DNA from: Clostridia bacterium
Lineage (GTDB): Bacteria > Bacillota > Clostridia > Oscillospirales > Oscillospiraceae
DNA length: 23,304 bases
Assembly (NCBI GenBank): GCA_021153265.1
Contig: JAGKTU010000026.1
Location: 1 to 23,304, forward strand
Direction: 5' to 3'
The notes under the pieces are model-generated. The model worked only from the letters and a program-made list of their open reading frames with translations, made no database searches and was not told the origin of the DNA. Position numbers and translations under genes: made by a program. This document shows positions 5,685 to 13,197 of this stretch, piece by piece (within the stretch, counting starts at the first letter, position 1; each line of letters opens with the position of its first letter).

Positions 5685-6581
5685 ATGCCATTACAATTAA
5701 GAAGACGAAACGGCTCGGTCACACCGTTTCGCAACTCGGAATACCTTCCGTTTTACTACTTTATCCCCAAAAGCATCTTGAAGAAATGCGGCGCTGAACT
5801 GAACGCAGTACCACGCAATCCCCGTGAGATATTCTCTAACCGAAAAGTTTGCGAGTTTATCGAAAGCGATTTGTTTTTACTACTCATCATCGATGCTACC
5901 GCATATCTCGTCTGGCCGCATATGGGACACAAGGAGTATATGGAAGTGTATTCCGGTTATGACCCTGCCTGGAAGCTTGCCCACTGCCCGGACTACTGGA
6001 TCAAGGAACTGACGGATGCAAAGATCCTACCGACGGCGAATGATCTGTATAAAATGGCAGATACCGCCTTTGGGTATGTTTCGGAGGAAGAAATCGGCGC
6101 ACACTTGCAGTATATCGTGCCGCAGGCAATGGAACGGTATAACATGAACGCCGCCATTGCGGTAGCGGAAGAATTCCGCTGCTTTGAAGATTTCGACCTT
6201 CGCAAGAGCAGGCAAAAGACGGACTTCTACCGCAAATGGTATCACACCCGCACCAAGCATCCCATTGTCTCACTGGAAGAGCTCAAAGAGAACTATGCTG
6301 AGAGTCACAACGGTCAGGAATGGGAAGAACCGGACAGCGGGATCGATATTGAAGAGGCCGTCACCTCGCAGGTATTGGTTGACCAGTTCAAGGCTACCTT
6401 GAGTGACAAGGATATGGCGATTCTCCGAATGCGTATGGAGGGCAAAACGCTGGAAGAGATTGCTAAAAAACTCGGGTATCAGAATCACAGCGGCGTATTG
6501 AAGCGTATTCGCAAGATCGGCTTGGCTTACGAAAAGTTCACCGGTATCGACTACGGCTTTGAAAACAGAAAAATCATTTAA
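5685..6581 (+). CDS. Sigma-70 region 4-like helix-turn-helix protein
   Basis: 298 aa. The C-terminal part (about 234-282) is a sigma region 4-type helix-turn-helix: LSDKDMAILRMRMEGKTLEEIAKKLGY followed by a basic recognition helix with NHSGVLKRIRKI. The N-terminal 200 residues, rich in aromatic residues, match no domain that I recognise. Such proteins are often the first gene of clostridial integrative elements and are probably transcription regulators of the transfer genes; that is inference. AAGGAGG lies 8 nt before the ATG. Its stop codon lies inside the stem of the following terminator, so it may be largely monocistronic. Confidence 0.75.
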   Translation: MPLQLRRRNGSVTPFRNSEYLPFYYFIPKSILKKCGAELNAVPRNPREIFSNRKVCEFIESDLFLLLIIDATAYLVWPHMGHKEYMEVYSGYDPAWKLAHCPDYWIKELTDAKILPTANDLYKMADTAFGYVSEEEIGAHLQYIVPQAMERYNMNAAIAVAEEFRCFEDFDLRKSRQKTDFYRKWYHTRTKHPIVSLEELKENYAESHNGQEWEEPDSGIDIEEAVTSQVLVDQFKATLSDKDMAILRMRMEGKTLEEIAKKLGYQNHSGVLKRIRKIGLAYEKFTGIDYGFENRKII

Positions 6582-6619
6582 TAACACCTATTGATACAAA
6601 ATCGATAGGTGTTATTTTT
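6580..6619 (+). terminator. Intra-operon terminator after the sigma-like gene
   Basis: A 16-bp stem (arms AATAACACCTAT/ATAGGTGTTATT plus an inner TGAT/ATCG helix with one G-U pair) with loop ACAAA runs directly into five T. It overlaps the stop codon of the preceding gene. I see no promoter between it and the next gene, so downstream expression needs readthrough or antitermination. Confidence 0.8.
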
Positions 6620-6651
6620 ATGCCCAAAAATCAGAAAAGGAGGAAATGCCC

Positions 6652-6912
6652 ATGGTATGGAAGATACACCCGTCGCAACTGCGGCGGGTGAACAAGTTAG
6701 TGAAAACCTTATGCTGTTGTTACGATCGGGGCAACTGCATAATGCTGGACGACGGCGAACCCCATAAGTGCGTACAGATTATCAGCTGCTCGGGGATCTA
6801 CTGCAATTATTTCAAAAGATCCGTTTTGCCTGCGGACAAGGAACTGTACGGACAAATCAAAAGACTGAATCAACCAAAAGAAAAAGGAGAAATGCAAAAT
6901 GAAGAAGTTTAA
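6652..6912 (+). CDS. Cysteine-rich VLP domain protein
   Basis: 86 aa from ATG 6652, chosen because AAAGGAGG (6636-6643) is 8 nt away; ATG 6646 would be too close. Seven cysteines (21, 22, 23, 29, 40, 46, 51) in the pattern CCCYDRGNC...DDGE..KC...C....C, then YFKRSVLPADKEL. This matches the cysteine-rich VLP family, small probable metal-binding proteins carried by clostridial integrative elements. The biochemical role is unknown. It overlaps the ParM-like gene by 14 bp, so the two are translationally coupled. Confidence 0.75.
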   Translation: MVWKIHPSQLRRVNKLVKTLCCCYDRGNCIMLDDGEPHKCVQIISCSGIYCNYFKRSVLPADKELYGQIKRLNQPKEKGEMQNEEV

Positions 6913-7825
6913 GAATGTTTATGTAATTGGTATCGACCACGGATACGGCAACATGAAAACAGCCAATTGCTGCTTTCCCACAGGCATTATGAGATCCGAT
7001 ACCGAACCTACCTTTATCAGCGACCTGCTTTGTTGGAATGGCAAGTATTATTCCATCGGCGTAGGTCACAAGGAATTTACGGCGGACAAGTTTACCGACG
7101 AGGACTATTACGTTCTCACCCTTGCCGCCATCGCACGGGAAATTAATCGGGAGCGTGTCACTGACGCCGCAGTATTCATTGCCGCAGGCCTGCCCCTCAC
7201 TTGGGTCAGTGAGCAAAGGGCGGAGTTTAAGAAATATCTGCTTCAGCACGGAGAGGTCAGCTATACCTTCCGCAATGTGGATTATCACATTCAGATCGTC
7301 GGCGCAGAAGTGTATCCTCAGGGATTCGCCGCCGTTGCGGAAAAGCTGGGTGACTTTAAGGGCGTGAATATGCTCTGCGATATTGGCAATGGCACCATGA
7401 ACCTGCTTCGGATCGTCAACAGCAAGCCGGATGCCCAGCGCATGTTTACCGAGAAGTACGGCACCCATCAGTGCGCTTTGCAGATCCGTGAGCAGATGAT
7501 GAAGCTGCACCACGCCACCCTTGATGATGCTATCATCACTGAGATTTTGAAGAAAGGCACGGCAGACATTGACGGCAAGTACCTGGACACGGTGGTCAAG
7601 ACCGCAAAGGAATACACTACTGGAATCTTCCGCCGTCTGCGTGAACACGAATACGATTCCAAGCTGATGAAGCTTTATGTGGTCGGCGGCGGTGGCTGCC
7701 TGATCCGCAACTTTGCAGACTTCGATGCCAGCCGGGTGATCGTCAACGAGGATATTTGCGCCACCGCAAAGGGTTATGAGTATATGGCGCTTGTTACCCT
7801 TAACAGAAATGGCGGTGTGGTGTGA
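6899..7825 (+). CDS. parM: ParM/StbA-like actin-type ATPase
   Basis: 308 aa. Actin-fold signatures: phosphate-1 loop GIDHGYGNMK (11-20), the segment GAEVYPQGFAAV (135-146), phosphate-2 CDIGNGT (160-166) and an adenosine-type loop VVGGGG (261-266). ParM filaments push plasmid copies apart during segregation and need a ParR adaptor bound to a centromere. The next gene is a ParR candidate that overlaps by 4 bp, which supports the call. On an integrated element the pair implies that a circular, multi-copy form exists at least briefly. AAGGAG lies 11-12 nt before the ATG. Confidence 0.85.
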   Translation: MKKFKNVYVIGIDHGYGNMKTANCCFPTGIMRSDTEPTFISDLLCWNGKYYSIGVGHKEFTADKFTDEDYYVLTLAAIAREINRERVTDAAVFIAAGLPLTWVSEQRAEFKKYLLQHGEVSYTFRNVDYHIQIVGAEVYPQGFAAVAEKLGDFKGVNMLCDIGNGTMNLLRIVNSKPDAQRMFTEKYGTHQCALQIREQMMKLHHATLDDAIITEILKKGTADIDGKYLDTVVKTAKEYTTGIFRRLREHEYDSKLMKLYVVGGGGCLIRNFADFDASRVIVNEDICATAKGYEYMALVTLNRNGGVV

Positions 7826-8148
7826 GTATCAAAAATGTAAAGATCCGTTTCAATTTAGATAAGGAAAATGACCGCATGGCGTATGACTATCTGCAAGGAG
7901 CAGAGAAATCGTACAGCAAGGCGGTCATTTCTGCTATCTGCGCATTTCTAGAACTGTCCGAACGGACGGCCACCGAAAATGCTTTCCTTGAGAGAGTGAT
8001 TGTCACCATCCGGGAGGAAACGGCAAAGATTAATCCGTTGGGCGGCCTTTTACAGTTTGTGCAGACACCTTCTGCACAAGCACCCGCCGAAAAGGAAACC
8101 AGCGCCGAAACCGAAGAAGCGGTACTGGATTTCCTCGATAACTTCTAA
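7822..8148 (+). CDS. parR: ParR-like centromere-binding adaptor
   Basis: 108 aa from GTG 7822, which overlaps the ParM-like stop codon (GTGA). The N-terminus (IKNVKIRFNLDKENDRMAYD) has the short basic strand plus helix of ribbon-helix-helix proteins. The acidic C-terminus, ending EEAVLDFLDNF, fits the ParM-binding tail of ParR. Recognition is mainly by context: small size, coupling to a ParM-like gene and tail chemistry. Sequence similarity alone would not be enough. Confidence 0.65.
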   Translation: MSIKNVKIRFNLDKENDRMAYDYLQGAEKSYSKAVISAICAFLELSERTATENAFLERVIVTIREETAKINPLGGLLQFVQTPSAQAPAEKETSAETEEAVLDFLDNF

Positions 8149-8494
8149 GGTGACACTTATACCTGCTTTTGACGGCACTGTGATGGCAATATCCAAGAGA
8201 ATTGCCCCCACAGCATCCAACGGTTCCACTATTTCGCAATACTGGCATCACTCCCATAAAATGTGGTGCCATTACCAAGAGAAAGTGGAACTTACAGAGG
8301 ATTTACACCGAAAGGAACGGTATACGGTCGCTCCCTCGCGGTGTAAGCCACGGAGAACACCAACAGAGGTGTGTCTTACACCGTAACAAGCAGGACATTT
8401 GTGTGCCAAATGTCGCTTGCCGCCCCAAAGAGTCAGGGCGGATTCTTTAGGGGATGCCCCCTAATACCCCATTATGAAAGAAAAGGATGATGTT
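8149..8494 (+). other. Candidate origin of transfer (oriT) region
   Basis: 346 bp without a convincing gene, directly upstream of mobC and relaxase, with at least five inverted repeats. They are 8243-8251/8263-8271 (9 bp, one G-U), 8339-8347/8375-8383 (CGGTGTAAG/CTTACACCG), 8394-8401/8407-8414 (GACATTTG/CAAATGTC), 8420-8425/8436-8441 (CCGCCC/GGGCGG) and 8450-8453/8457-8460 (GGGG/CCCC). The last is followed by CTAATACCCC. MOBP relaxases nick beside such repeats just upstream of mobC. The ParR-like protein could also have its centromere here. The nick site cannot be assigned from sequence alone. Confidence 0.55.
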
Positions 8495-8821
8495 ATGAAA
8501 CAACAAGATATACGGATCGTCGCCCGTGTAACTCAAAAAGAAAAAGACCGCATCAGCGACCTTGCCAAACGGTGCGGACTTTCCACAACCGAATACCTTC
8601 GCCAAAGAGCATTGGGATATGAACCGAAGACGGTTCCGCCTGATGTTCTTTTCCGTTTCTGCGAAAGGTTGGATACCCTCACGGAAGCGCCCTTTACGAA
8701 GGAAGTGAATGCTGCGGCGCTGACCTTGCTGAAGGATATATCCAAAGAACTGATCGCTCCCGGAAAGGAGGATGTGCGCAAATGGCAACCACAGGCTTTT
8801 GGCCGGTCAAAGGACGGCTAA
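8495..8821 (+). CDS. mobC: MobC relaxosome accessory protein
   Basis: 108 aa from ATG 8495. This start is preferred over ATG 8474 because AAAAGGA (8481-8487) lies 7 nt before it, while 8474 has no ribosome site. The N-terminus (IRIVARVTQKEKDRISDLAKRCGLS) is a ribbon-helix-helix-like DNA-binding region, followed by TTEYLRQRALG, typical of MobC. MobC proteins bind oriT and help the relaxase open the strands. The 3' end overlaps the relaxase gene by 40 bp, so the two are translationally coupled. Confidence 0.8.
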   Translation: MKQQDIRIVARVTQKEKDRISDLAKRCGLSTTEYLRQRALGYEPKTVPPDVLFRFCERLDTLTEAPFTKEVNAAALTLLKDISKELIAPGKEDVRKWQPQAFGRSKDG

Positions 8822-10155
8822 AGGAAGTCATCGACTACGCAAACAATCCGGACAAGACCACCGCCAAGGAATACCTGGATGAAGATCTGTACGCCGCCAT
8901 TCAATATGTAGAAAACGATGACAAAACCGACCAAACCATGTATGTGTCCGGGATCAACTGCTCCAAGCACAATGCCTACAACGAAATGATCGCCGTGAAG
9001 CGCCGTTTCGGAGAACGGGGCAAGAATATCGCCTATCACGGGTATCAGAGCTTTGCCGCAGGAGAGGTCACACCGGACGAAGCACACCAGATCGGTTTGG
9101 AAACCGCAAGGCAGATGTGGGGCGCAAGGTATCAGGTGGTAGTTACTACCCACCTGAATACCGATAACATCCACAACCACTTTGTTATCAATAGTGTTTC
9201 CTTTGTGGACGGCAGGAAGTTTCGCAACGGCATCGGGGATCGGTTGGAGCTTCGCAAAATATCCGATACCATCTGCGCCGCAAGGCACAAGTCGGTGATC
9301 CAAAGCCATAAATTCTACAGCAACAAAAAGGAATACTGGATACGGAACTCCGGCAAGCCCACCCACCGGGATATGCTGCGCCGTGATGTGGATGAAGCGC
9401 TTTCCAAATGCTGCACCTTCCGGGAACTGGAATACTATCTCAAATGCTTAGGCTATCGTTTTGACCGTGACTTCCGGTATGAGCATCCCTCCGTCATTGC
9501 TGATGGTTGGGAACGGGCGGTGCGCATTACAAGCCTTGGTGAAAAGTATTCCCATGAGGAAATCCGGGAACGGCTCAATGCCAACCAGCTGAAGCCGGAA
9601 CTGTATGTGTTCGTATCGCCTAAATGGAAACGGGCACCGCTGCTTAACTTTGAGTATCAGTTGCGGCAGGCACAGCGGAAAGATACGGTGCAGTTATTGT
9701 TTGAACTGTTCATTGAAATACTGAAGCTATGCACCGGCAGTAACATCCAGGAAGCAGACAACCGACCACTATCTCCGCAGATGCGCGCAGAAGTGCAGAA
9801 ATTAGACAAATATATTGAAGAGTACAAGCTCCTTTGCGACCACCACATTGAGTCGCCAAAGGAGCTTTTGTCATTTCAGGAGGATTTATCTGTCCGCATT
9901 GCTGCGTTGGAGAAAGAACGCTATGACTTGCGGCTGAAGCTGCGCCGCACCAAATCCCCGGAAGAAATCACTGCATTGAAGGAGCAGGCTAAGGCGATCA
10001 CTGCAAAAATTACCCCTTTGAGAAAAGAATTGAAAGTCGCTCTGCGCATTGAAGAGCATATTCCGCAAATCTCGGAACTGCTGGATGCTGAGCGCAATAT
10101 CGAACTGAAGAACAACGGTTTAGTAAAAAAGAAAGAACGAGGTTATGAACGATGA
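8782..10155 (+). CDS. Relaxase/mobilization nuclease, MOBP type
   Basis: 457 aa. N-terminal relaxase domain with candidate nucleophile Y19 (VIDYANNP) and the metal-binding three-histidine motif H124, H131, H133 (THLNTDNIHNH). It should nick oriT, stay covalently bound to the 5' end and be led into a recipient through a helper's conjugation pore. The C-terminal third (about 340-445) is charged and probably a coiled coil (SPQMRAEVQKL... ITALKEQAKAITAK). No helicase or primase domain follows. AAGGAGG (8764-8770) precedes the ATG. The stop overlaps the ParB-like gene by 4 bp (ATGA). Confidence 0.9.
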   Translation: MATTGFWPVKGRLKEVIDYANNPDKTTAKEYLDEDLYAAIQYVENDDKTDQTMYVSGINCSKHNAYNEMIAVKRRFGERGKNIAYHGYQSFAAGEVTPDEAHQIGLETARQMWGARYQVVVTTHLNTDNIHNHFVINSVSFVDGRKFRNGIGDRLELRKISDTICAARHKSVIQSHKFYSNKKEYWIRNSGKPTHRDMLRRDVDEALSKCCTFRELEYYLKCLGYRFDRDFRYEHPSVIADGWERAVRITSLGEKYSHEEIRERLNANQLKPELYVFVSPKWKRAPLLNFEYQLRQAQRKDTVQLLFELFIEILKLCTGSNIQEADNRPLSPQMRAEVQKLDKYIEEYKLLCDHHIESPKELLSFQEDLSVRIAALEKERYDLRLKLRRTKSPEEITALKEQAKAITAKITPLRKELKVALRIEEHIPQISELLDAERNIELKNNGLVKKKERGYER

Positions 10156-11021
10156 AAAACACCAAGAAGAATATTCCCATTTATCAATTACACCCCTTTG
10201 AGAATCACCCTTACAAGGTACAGGACAACGAAGAAATGGAACGGCTCACCGAAAGCATTATGCAGCACGGCATCCTAACACCCATTATCGTCCGCCCCTT
10301 GGAAAACACCACAGATGAATATGAGATCATATCCGGTCACAGACGGGTTATGGCAAGCCAAAAGGCAGGGATCACCGAAATCCCTGCCTTAATTGTTTCC
10401 CTTGACCGTGATGCGGCGGCGATTGTGCTGGTGGACAGCAACCTTCACCGTGAGCATATTTTACCCTCTGAAAAGGCCTTTGCTTACAAGCTGAAAGCAG
10501 AAGCGTTAGCACATCAGGGATGGAGAACTGATTTAACTTCGGGACAAGTTGTCCCGAAGTCCGATGATAACCGCACCACCGCACAAATTGGAGCAGATGT
10601 AGGTGACAGCTACAAGACAGTTCAGCGCTATATCCGCCTTACCAACCTGATCCCGGAAATCTTGCAATATGTGGATGAAGGGCGTATCTCCTTCACCCCC
10701 GCTGTTGAGCTTTCCTATCTCACCGATCAGGAACAGTACGATCTTTTGGAAGAAATGGAACTGAACGATTGTACACCGTCACTCTCCCAAGCTTGCCGCT
10801 TTAAGAAAATGAGTCAGGCGCACGGCCTGACTCCCGAAAGCATTACGGAAATCATGAGTGAAGAGAAAGCCAATCAGCGGGAAATGTTCAAAGTCCCAAT
10901 GGAGCGTATTCGCCAGTTCGTTCCTAAAGCCAGTGCAAAGCAGACGGAGGATTTTGTTCTCAAGGCCTGCGAGCATTACCACCGTTATTTGATCCGTCAG
11001 CGCAATCGTGATGAAAGGTAA
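10152..11021 (+). CDS. ParB/Spo0J-family protein
   Basis: 289 aa. N-terminal ParB domain with the GHRR box (62-65, IISGHRRVMAS), then a helix-turn-helix region (about 145-172, TAQIGADVGDSYKTVQRYIRL). ParB proteins bind centromere sites and, in better-studied cases, use CTP. No ParA partner is present, so this may be a regulator or an accessory DNA-binding protein of the element. Codons 129-136 (TSGQVVPK) are encoded by a perfect 25-bp palindrome between the ParB domain and the helix-turn-helix. Coupled to the relaxase gene by ATGA. Confidence 0.85.
   Translation: MKNTKKNIPIYQLHPFENHPYKVQDNEEMERLTESIMQHGILTPIIVRPLENTTDEYEIISGHRRVMASQKAGITEIPALIVSLDRDAAAIVLVDSNLHREHILPSEKAFAYKLKAEALAHQGWRTDLTSGQVVPKSDDNRTTAQIGADVGDSYKTVQRYIRLTNLIPEILQYVDEGRISFTPAVELSYLTDQEQYDLLEEMELNDCTPSLSQACRFKKMSQAHGLTPESITEIMSEEKANQREMFKVPMERIRQFVPKASAKQTEDFVLKACEHYHRYLIRQRNRDER
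10536..10560. repeat. Perfect 25-bp palindrome inside the ParB-like gene
   Basis: Arms ACTTCGGGACAA and TTGTCCCGAAGT around a single central G. It is in frame and encodes a linker between two domains. Such perfect symmetry within coding sequence is unlikely by chance and suggests a protein-binding site (parS-like or operator) or a small inserted palindromic element. Confidence 0.8.
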
Positions 11022-11031
11022 GGTGAGATAT

Positions 11032-11304
11032 ATGCAGAAGCGAGATTTTGATCCCATTATGTTTTCAAGAAAAGGCACCGGGCGAATTGATGACAGTATT
11101 CCCATTAACCTTTTGGAATATGTTACGCCCAAAGCCGCAGAATCACTGGATAACTCTGCACTCTGTTGCATTCCGGCGCAGCTGACTGTTTCGGAAGAAA
11201 TCAGCGGAACCATTTACGATGTTACCGGTGTGTTCAGCGGTAAGGTAGATAAGTCCTTATTTCAGCAATTCAAAGAATTGATCCTATCTGAGCAGTTAGT
11301 GTAA
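11032..11304 (+). CDS. Small protein of unknown function between ParB-like and recombinase genes
   Basis: 90 aa from ATG 11032, preceded by AAGGTGAG (11019-11026). In-frame starts at 11008 and 11011 overlap the ParB-like gene and lack a clear ribosome site. The sequence begins MQKRDFDPIMFSRKGTGRID and has a short beta-like segment (PAQLTVSEEISGTIYDVTGVFSG) and a helical C-terminus. It has no membrane helix, cysteine cluster or recognised domain. It lies 10 bp after the ParB-like gene, so it belongs to the same transcript. A role with ParB or in excision control is possible but unsupported. Confidence 0.65.
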   Translation: MQKRDFDPIMFSRKGTGRIDDSIPINLLEYVTPKAAESLDNSALCCIPAQLTVSEEISGTIYDVTGVFSGKVDKSLFQQFKELILSEQLV

Positions 11305-11315
11305 CTGCCGTAGGT

Positions 11316-11371
11316 TTGTAGAAGCACGACCGGGCATTGTATAATGGGTTCACCCAATATACAATGCTCGG
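11316..11371 (+). promoter_or_regulatory. Promoter embedded in a 42-bp inverted repeat before the serine recombinase gene
   Basis: TTGTAG (11316-11321) and TATAAT (11340-11345) are 18 bp apart. The -10 box sits in the left arm of a long inverted repeat, 11330-11371: 14-bp outer arms with one G-T pair and 5-bp inner arms TGGGT/ACCCA. The repeat ends 10 bp before the ribosome site. It can work as a symmetric operator over the promoter, or as an RNA hairpin in readthrough transcripts from upstream. Confidence 0.6.
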
Positions 11372-11394
11372 CTTTCGTGAGAAAGGAGTATATT

Positions 11395-13107
11395 ATGGCA
11401 ATGAAAGCCGAGATTATTAACCAAGAAAAAATTACCGCCTTATACTGCCGCTTGTCCGTTGAAGATATTAAGGATGACAGCGACAAACGACGGAAAGGCA
11501 AAGTAGACGAATCTAACAGTATCAGCAACCAAAAACAGATCCTTTCGGATTATGCCAAAAAGCATGGATATACCAATACGATGTTCTTTGTGGATGACGG
11601 CATATCCGGCACAAGCTTTGATCGCAGTGATTTTAACCGTATGCACCGGATGGTGGAAGAAGGCAAAATCGGTACGATCATTGTAAAAGATCTTTCCCGT
11701 TTCGGTCGTGAGCATATCGAAGGTGATCGCCTTGCGGAAATCGTGTATCCCTCACTTGGCGTTACCTTTATATCCATTCATGAAAATATCAATACCTCTA
11801 CCGGCGAAGGAATGGAAATGCTTCCATTTTACAACATCTTCAATGAATGGTATGCGGCGCAGACCTCCAAGAAGATCCGTGCCGTATGGCAATCCAAGTC
11901 CGATAATGGCGAGCGTGTTTCCTCTGCTGTGGCATACGGATACAAGAAATCGTCCGATGATCCCAAGCAGTGGATCATTGACGAACCTGCCGCAAAGGTA
12001 GTGCGGTATATCTTCCAACTATGCCTTGAAGGGTTGGGTATTACTAAGATTGCCCGCCGTCTGGAGGCTGAGCAGATATTAACCCCAACCGCCTACTACA
12101 ACAGCATCGGTAGAAAAACACGAAACAAGGTCATTGATCCGTATCGCTGGTCAGAAAACAGTGTAGATCATATCCTTGAAAATATGCAGTATACCGGCTG
12201 CACTGTGAACTTCAAATCCAGCACCGTCAGCTTTAAGGTTCACAAAACAGTATATCATCCCGAAGAAGATTGGGTAGTCATCCCCAACACACAAGAAGCC
12301 ATTATTGATATGGATACCTGGGAGCGTGTGCAGGAGATAAAAAAGCACCGCCGCAGAAATACTGCGACGGGCAGACAGAGCATCTTCTCCGGATTGATGT
12401 ATTGCGGTGATTGCGGCTCAAAACTATATTTCGGTGCCGCCAAGAGCATAAAGGAACACCAAGAGTTTTTCCGCTGCGCTTCCTATAAGGAAAACAGAGG
12501 TAGCTGTTCGATCCACTATATTCGCAATGTGGTGCTTGAAAAAATGGTGCTGAAACTCATACGGGAAGCGGCGGAGTATATTACGGAATATGAACCCGTT
12601 TTTCTGTATCTGTACGGTAAGCAACACGAACTTCACAAAGCGAACAACTTCAAGGCCGCCAAGCAGGAACTGGAAAAGAGCAAACAGCGCATAGTGGCAT
12701 TGGACAAGTTGATTCAGGTGGCTTTTGAAAAGAATGTGCTAGGTACACTGCGGGATGATCTGTTTGAGCGTATGACTGCAAACTATGAGCAGGAACAACG
12801 GGAACTGATGCAATCGGTGGCTGAATTAGAACACCGTCTTGCTAGCGCGGAGCAAGACAATGTTGATCTGCGAGCATTTCTTTCCATCATACGAAAGTGT
12901 ACTGATTTACAGGAATTGACGCCGGGACTTGTCAATCGGCTGATAACAAAGATTGAAGTCTTTGCCAGCACCAAGGATGAGAACGGCAAAAAGCATGTTC
13001 CGATTAAAGTACACTTCATCGGTGTGGGCATTCTTGAGATCCCCGACACGCAGACAATTATTGATGCAAAAGAAGAAATTCGCAAGAATCCGCCAAAGGT
13101 GGCGTAA
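11395..13107 (+). CDS. Large serine recombinase (TnpX-like integrase/excisionase)
   Basis: 570 aa from ATG 11395, which has AAAGGAG 6-7 nt before it; an upstream in-frame ATG at 11344 lies in the regulatory repeat and has no ribosome site. Domains: resolvase catalytic domain (about 13-165) with nucleophile S21 in LYCRLS and the arginine-rich DLSRFGR segment; recombinase domain (about 185-310); zinc ribbon with C337, C340, C361 and C371; coiled coil (about 410-500); C-terminal DUF4368-like tail ending near IGVGILEIPD. It should integrate and excise the element at sites with a 2-bp core. Its position as the last gene, facing the chromosome junction, is typical. Confidence 0.92.
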   Translation: MAMKAEIINQEKITALYCRLSVEDIKDDSDKRRKGKVDESNSISNQKQILSDYAKKHGYTNTMFFVDDGISGTSFDRSDFNRMHRMVEEGKIGTIIVKDLSRFGREHIEGDRLAEIVYPSLGVTFISIHENINTSTGEGMEMLPFYNIFNEWYAAQTSKKIRAVWQSKSDNGERVSSAVAYGYKKSSDDPKQWIIDEPAAKVVRYIFQLCLEGLGITKIARRLEAEQILTPTAYYNSIGRKTRNKVIDPYRWSENSVDHILENMQYTGCTVNFKSSTVSFKVHKTVYHPEEDWVVIPNTQEAIIDMDTWERVQEIKKHRRRNTATGRQSIFSGLMYCGDCGSKLYFGAAKSIKEHQEFFRCASYKENRGSCSIHYIRNVVLEKMVLKLIREAAEYITEYEPVFLYLYGKQHELHKANNFKAAKQELEKSKQRIVALDKLIQVAFEKNVLGTLRDDLFERMTANYEQEQRELMQSVAELEHRLASAEQDNVDLRAFLSIIRKCTDLQELTPGLVNRLITKIEVFASTKDENGKKHVPIKVHFIGVGILEIPDTQTIIDAKEEIRKNPPKVA

Positions 13108-13113
13108 AAAGAA

Positions 13114-13182
13114 ATACGGCGTAGCCTTAATCGGCTACACCGTATCTTACATACCCAACTGTCCTTAGCCATCTCTGGCTAA
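13114..13182 (+). other. Two hairpins in the probable right-end (attachment) region
   Basis: 13114-13145 folds as ATACGG-C-GTAGCC with GGCTAC-A-CCGTAT (6+6 bp, one mismatch). 13165-13182 folds as TTAGCCA/TGGCTAA with loop TCTC. Neither is followed by a good T-run, so they are weak terminators at best. They lie between the recombinase stop and the plsY stop, where the element-chromosome junction must be, so either could be part of an attachment site. Confidence 0.4.
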
Positions 13183-13197
13183 AGCATCTCGTTTTTG

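Larger units (their letters stand above)
5500..13150 (+). mobile_element. Integrative mobilizable element (approximate limits)
   Basis: All genes from 5685 to 13107 are on the plus strand and tightly packed: sigma-like regulator, VLP protein, ParM/ParR, probable oriT, MobC, relaxase, ParB-like, small unknown, large serine recombinase. This set is familiar from clostridial mobilizable elements. No conjugation pore genes (VirB4, VirD4) and no replication initiator are present, so it should transfer by using a helper's machinery. The right end is expected within about 90 bp of the recombinase stop. The left end cannot be fixed, because serine recombinases leave only very short core duplications; the left block could be part of the element. 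Confidence 0.75.

Noticed and set aside
6857..7648. Minus-strand reading frame (263 codons) opposite the parM-like gene
   Set aside because: Antisense to a gene with clear actin-fold motifs and coupled neighbours.
11344..11394. Upstream start for the serine recombinase at 11344
   Set aside because: That ATG lies in the inverted repeat over the promoter and has no ribosome site. ATG 11395 has AAAGGAG, and its protein starts normally for the family.
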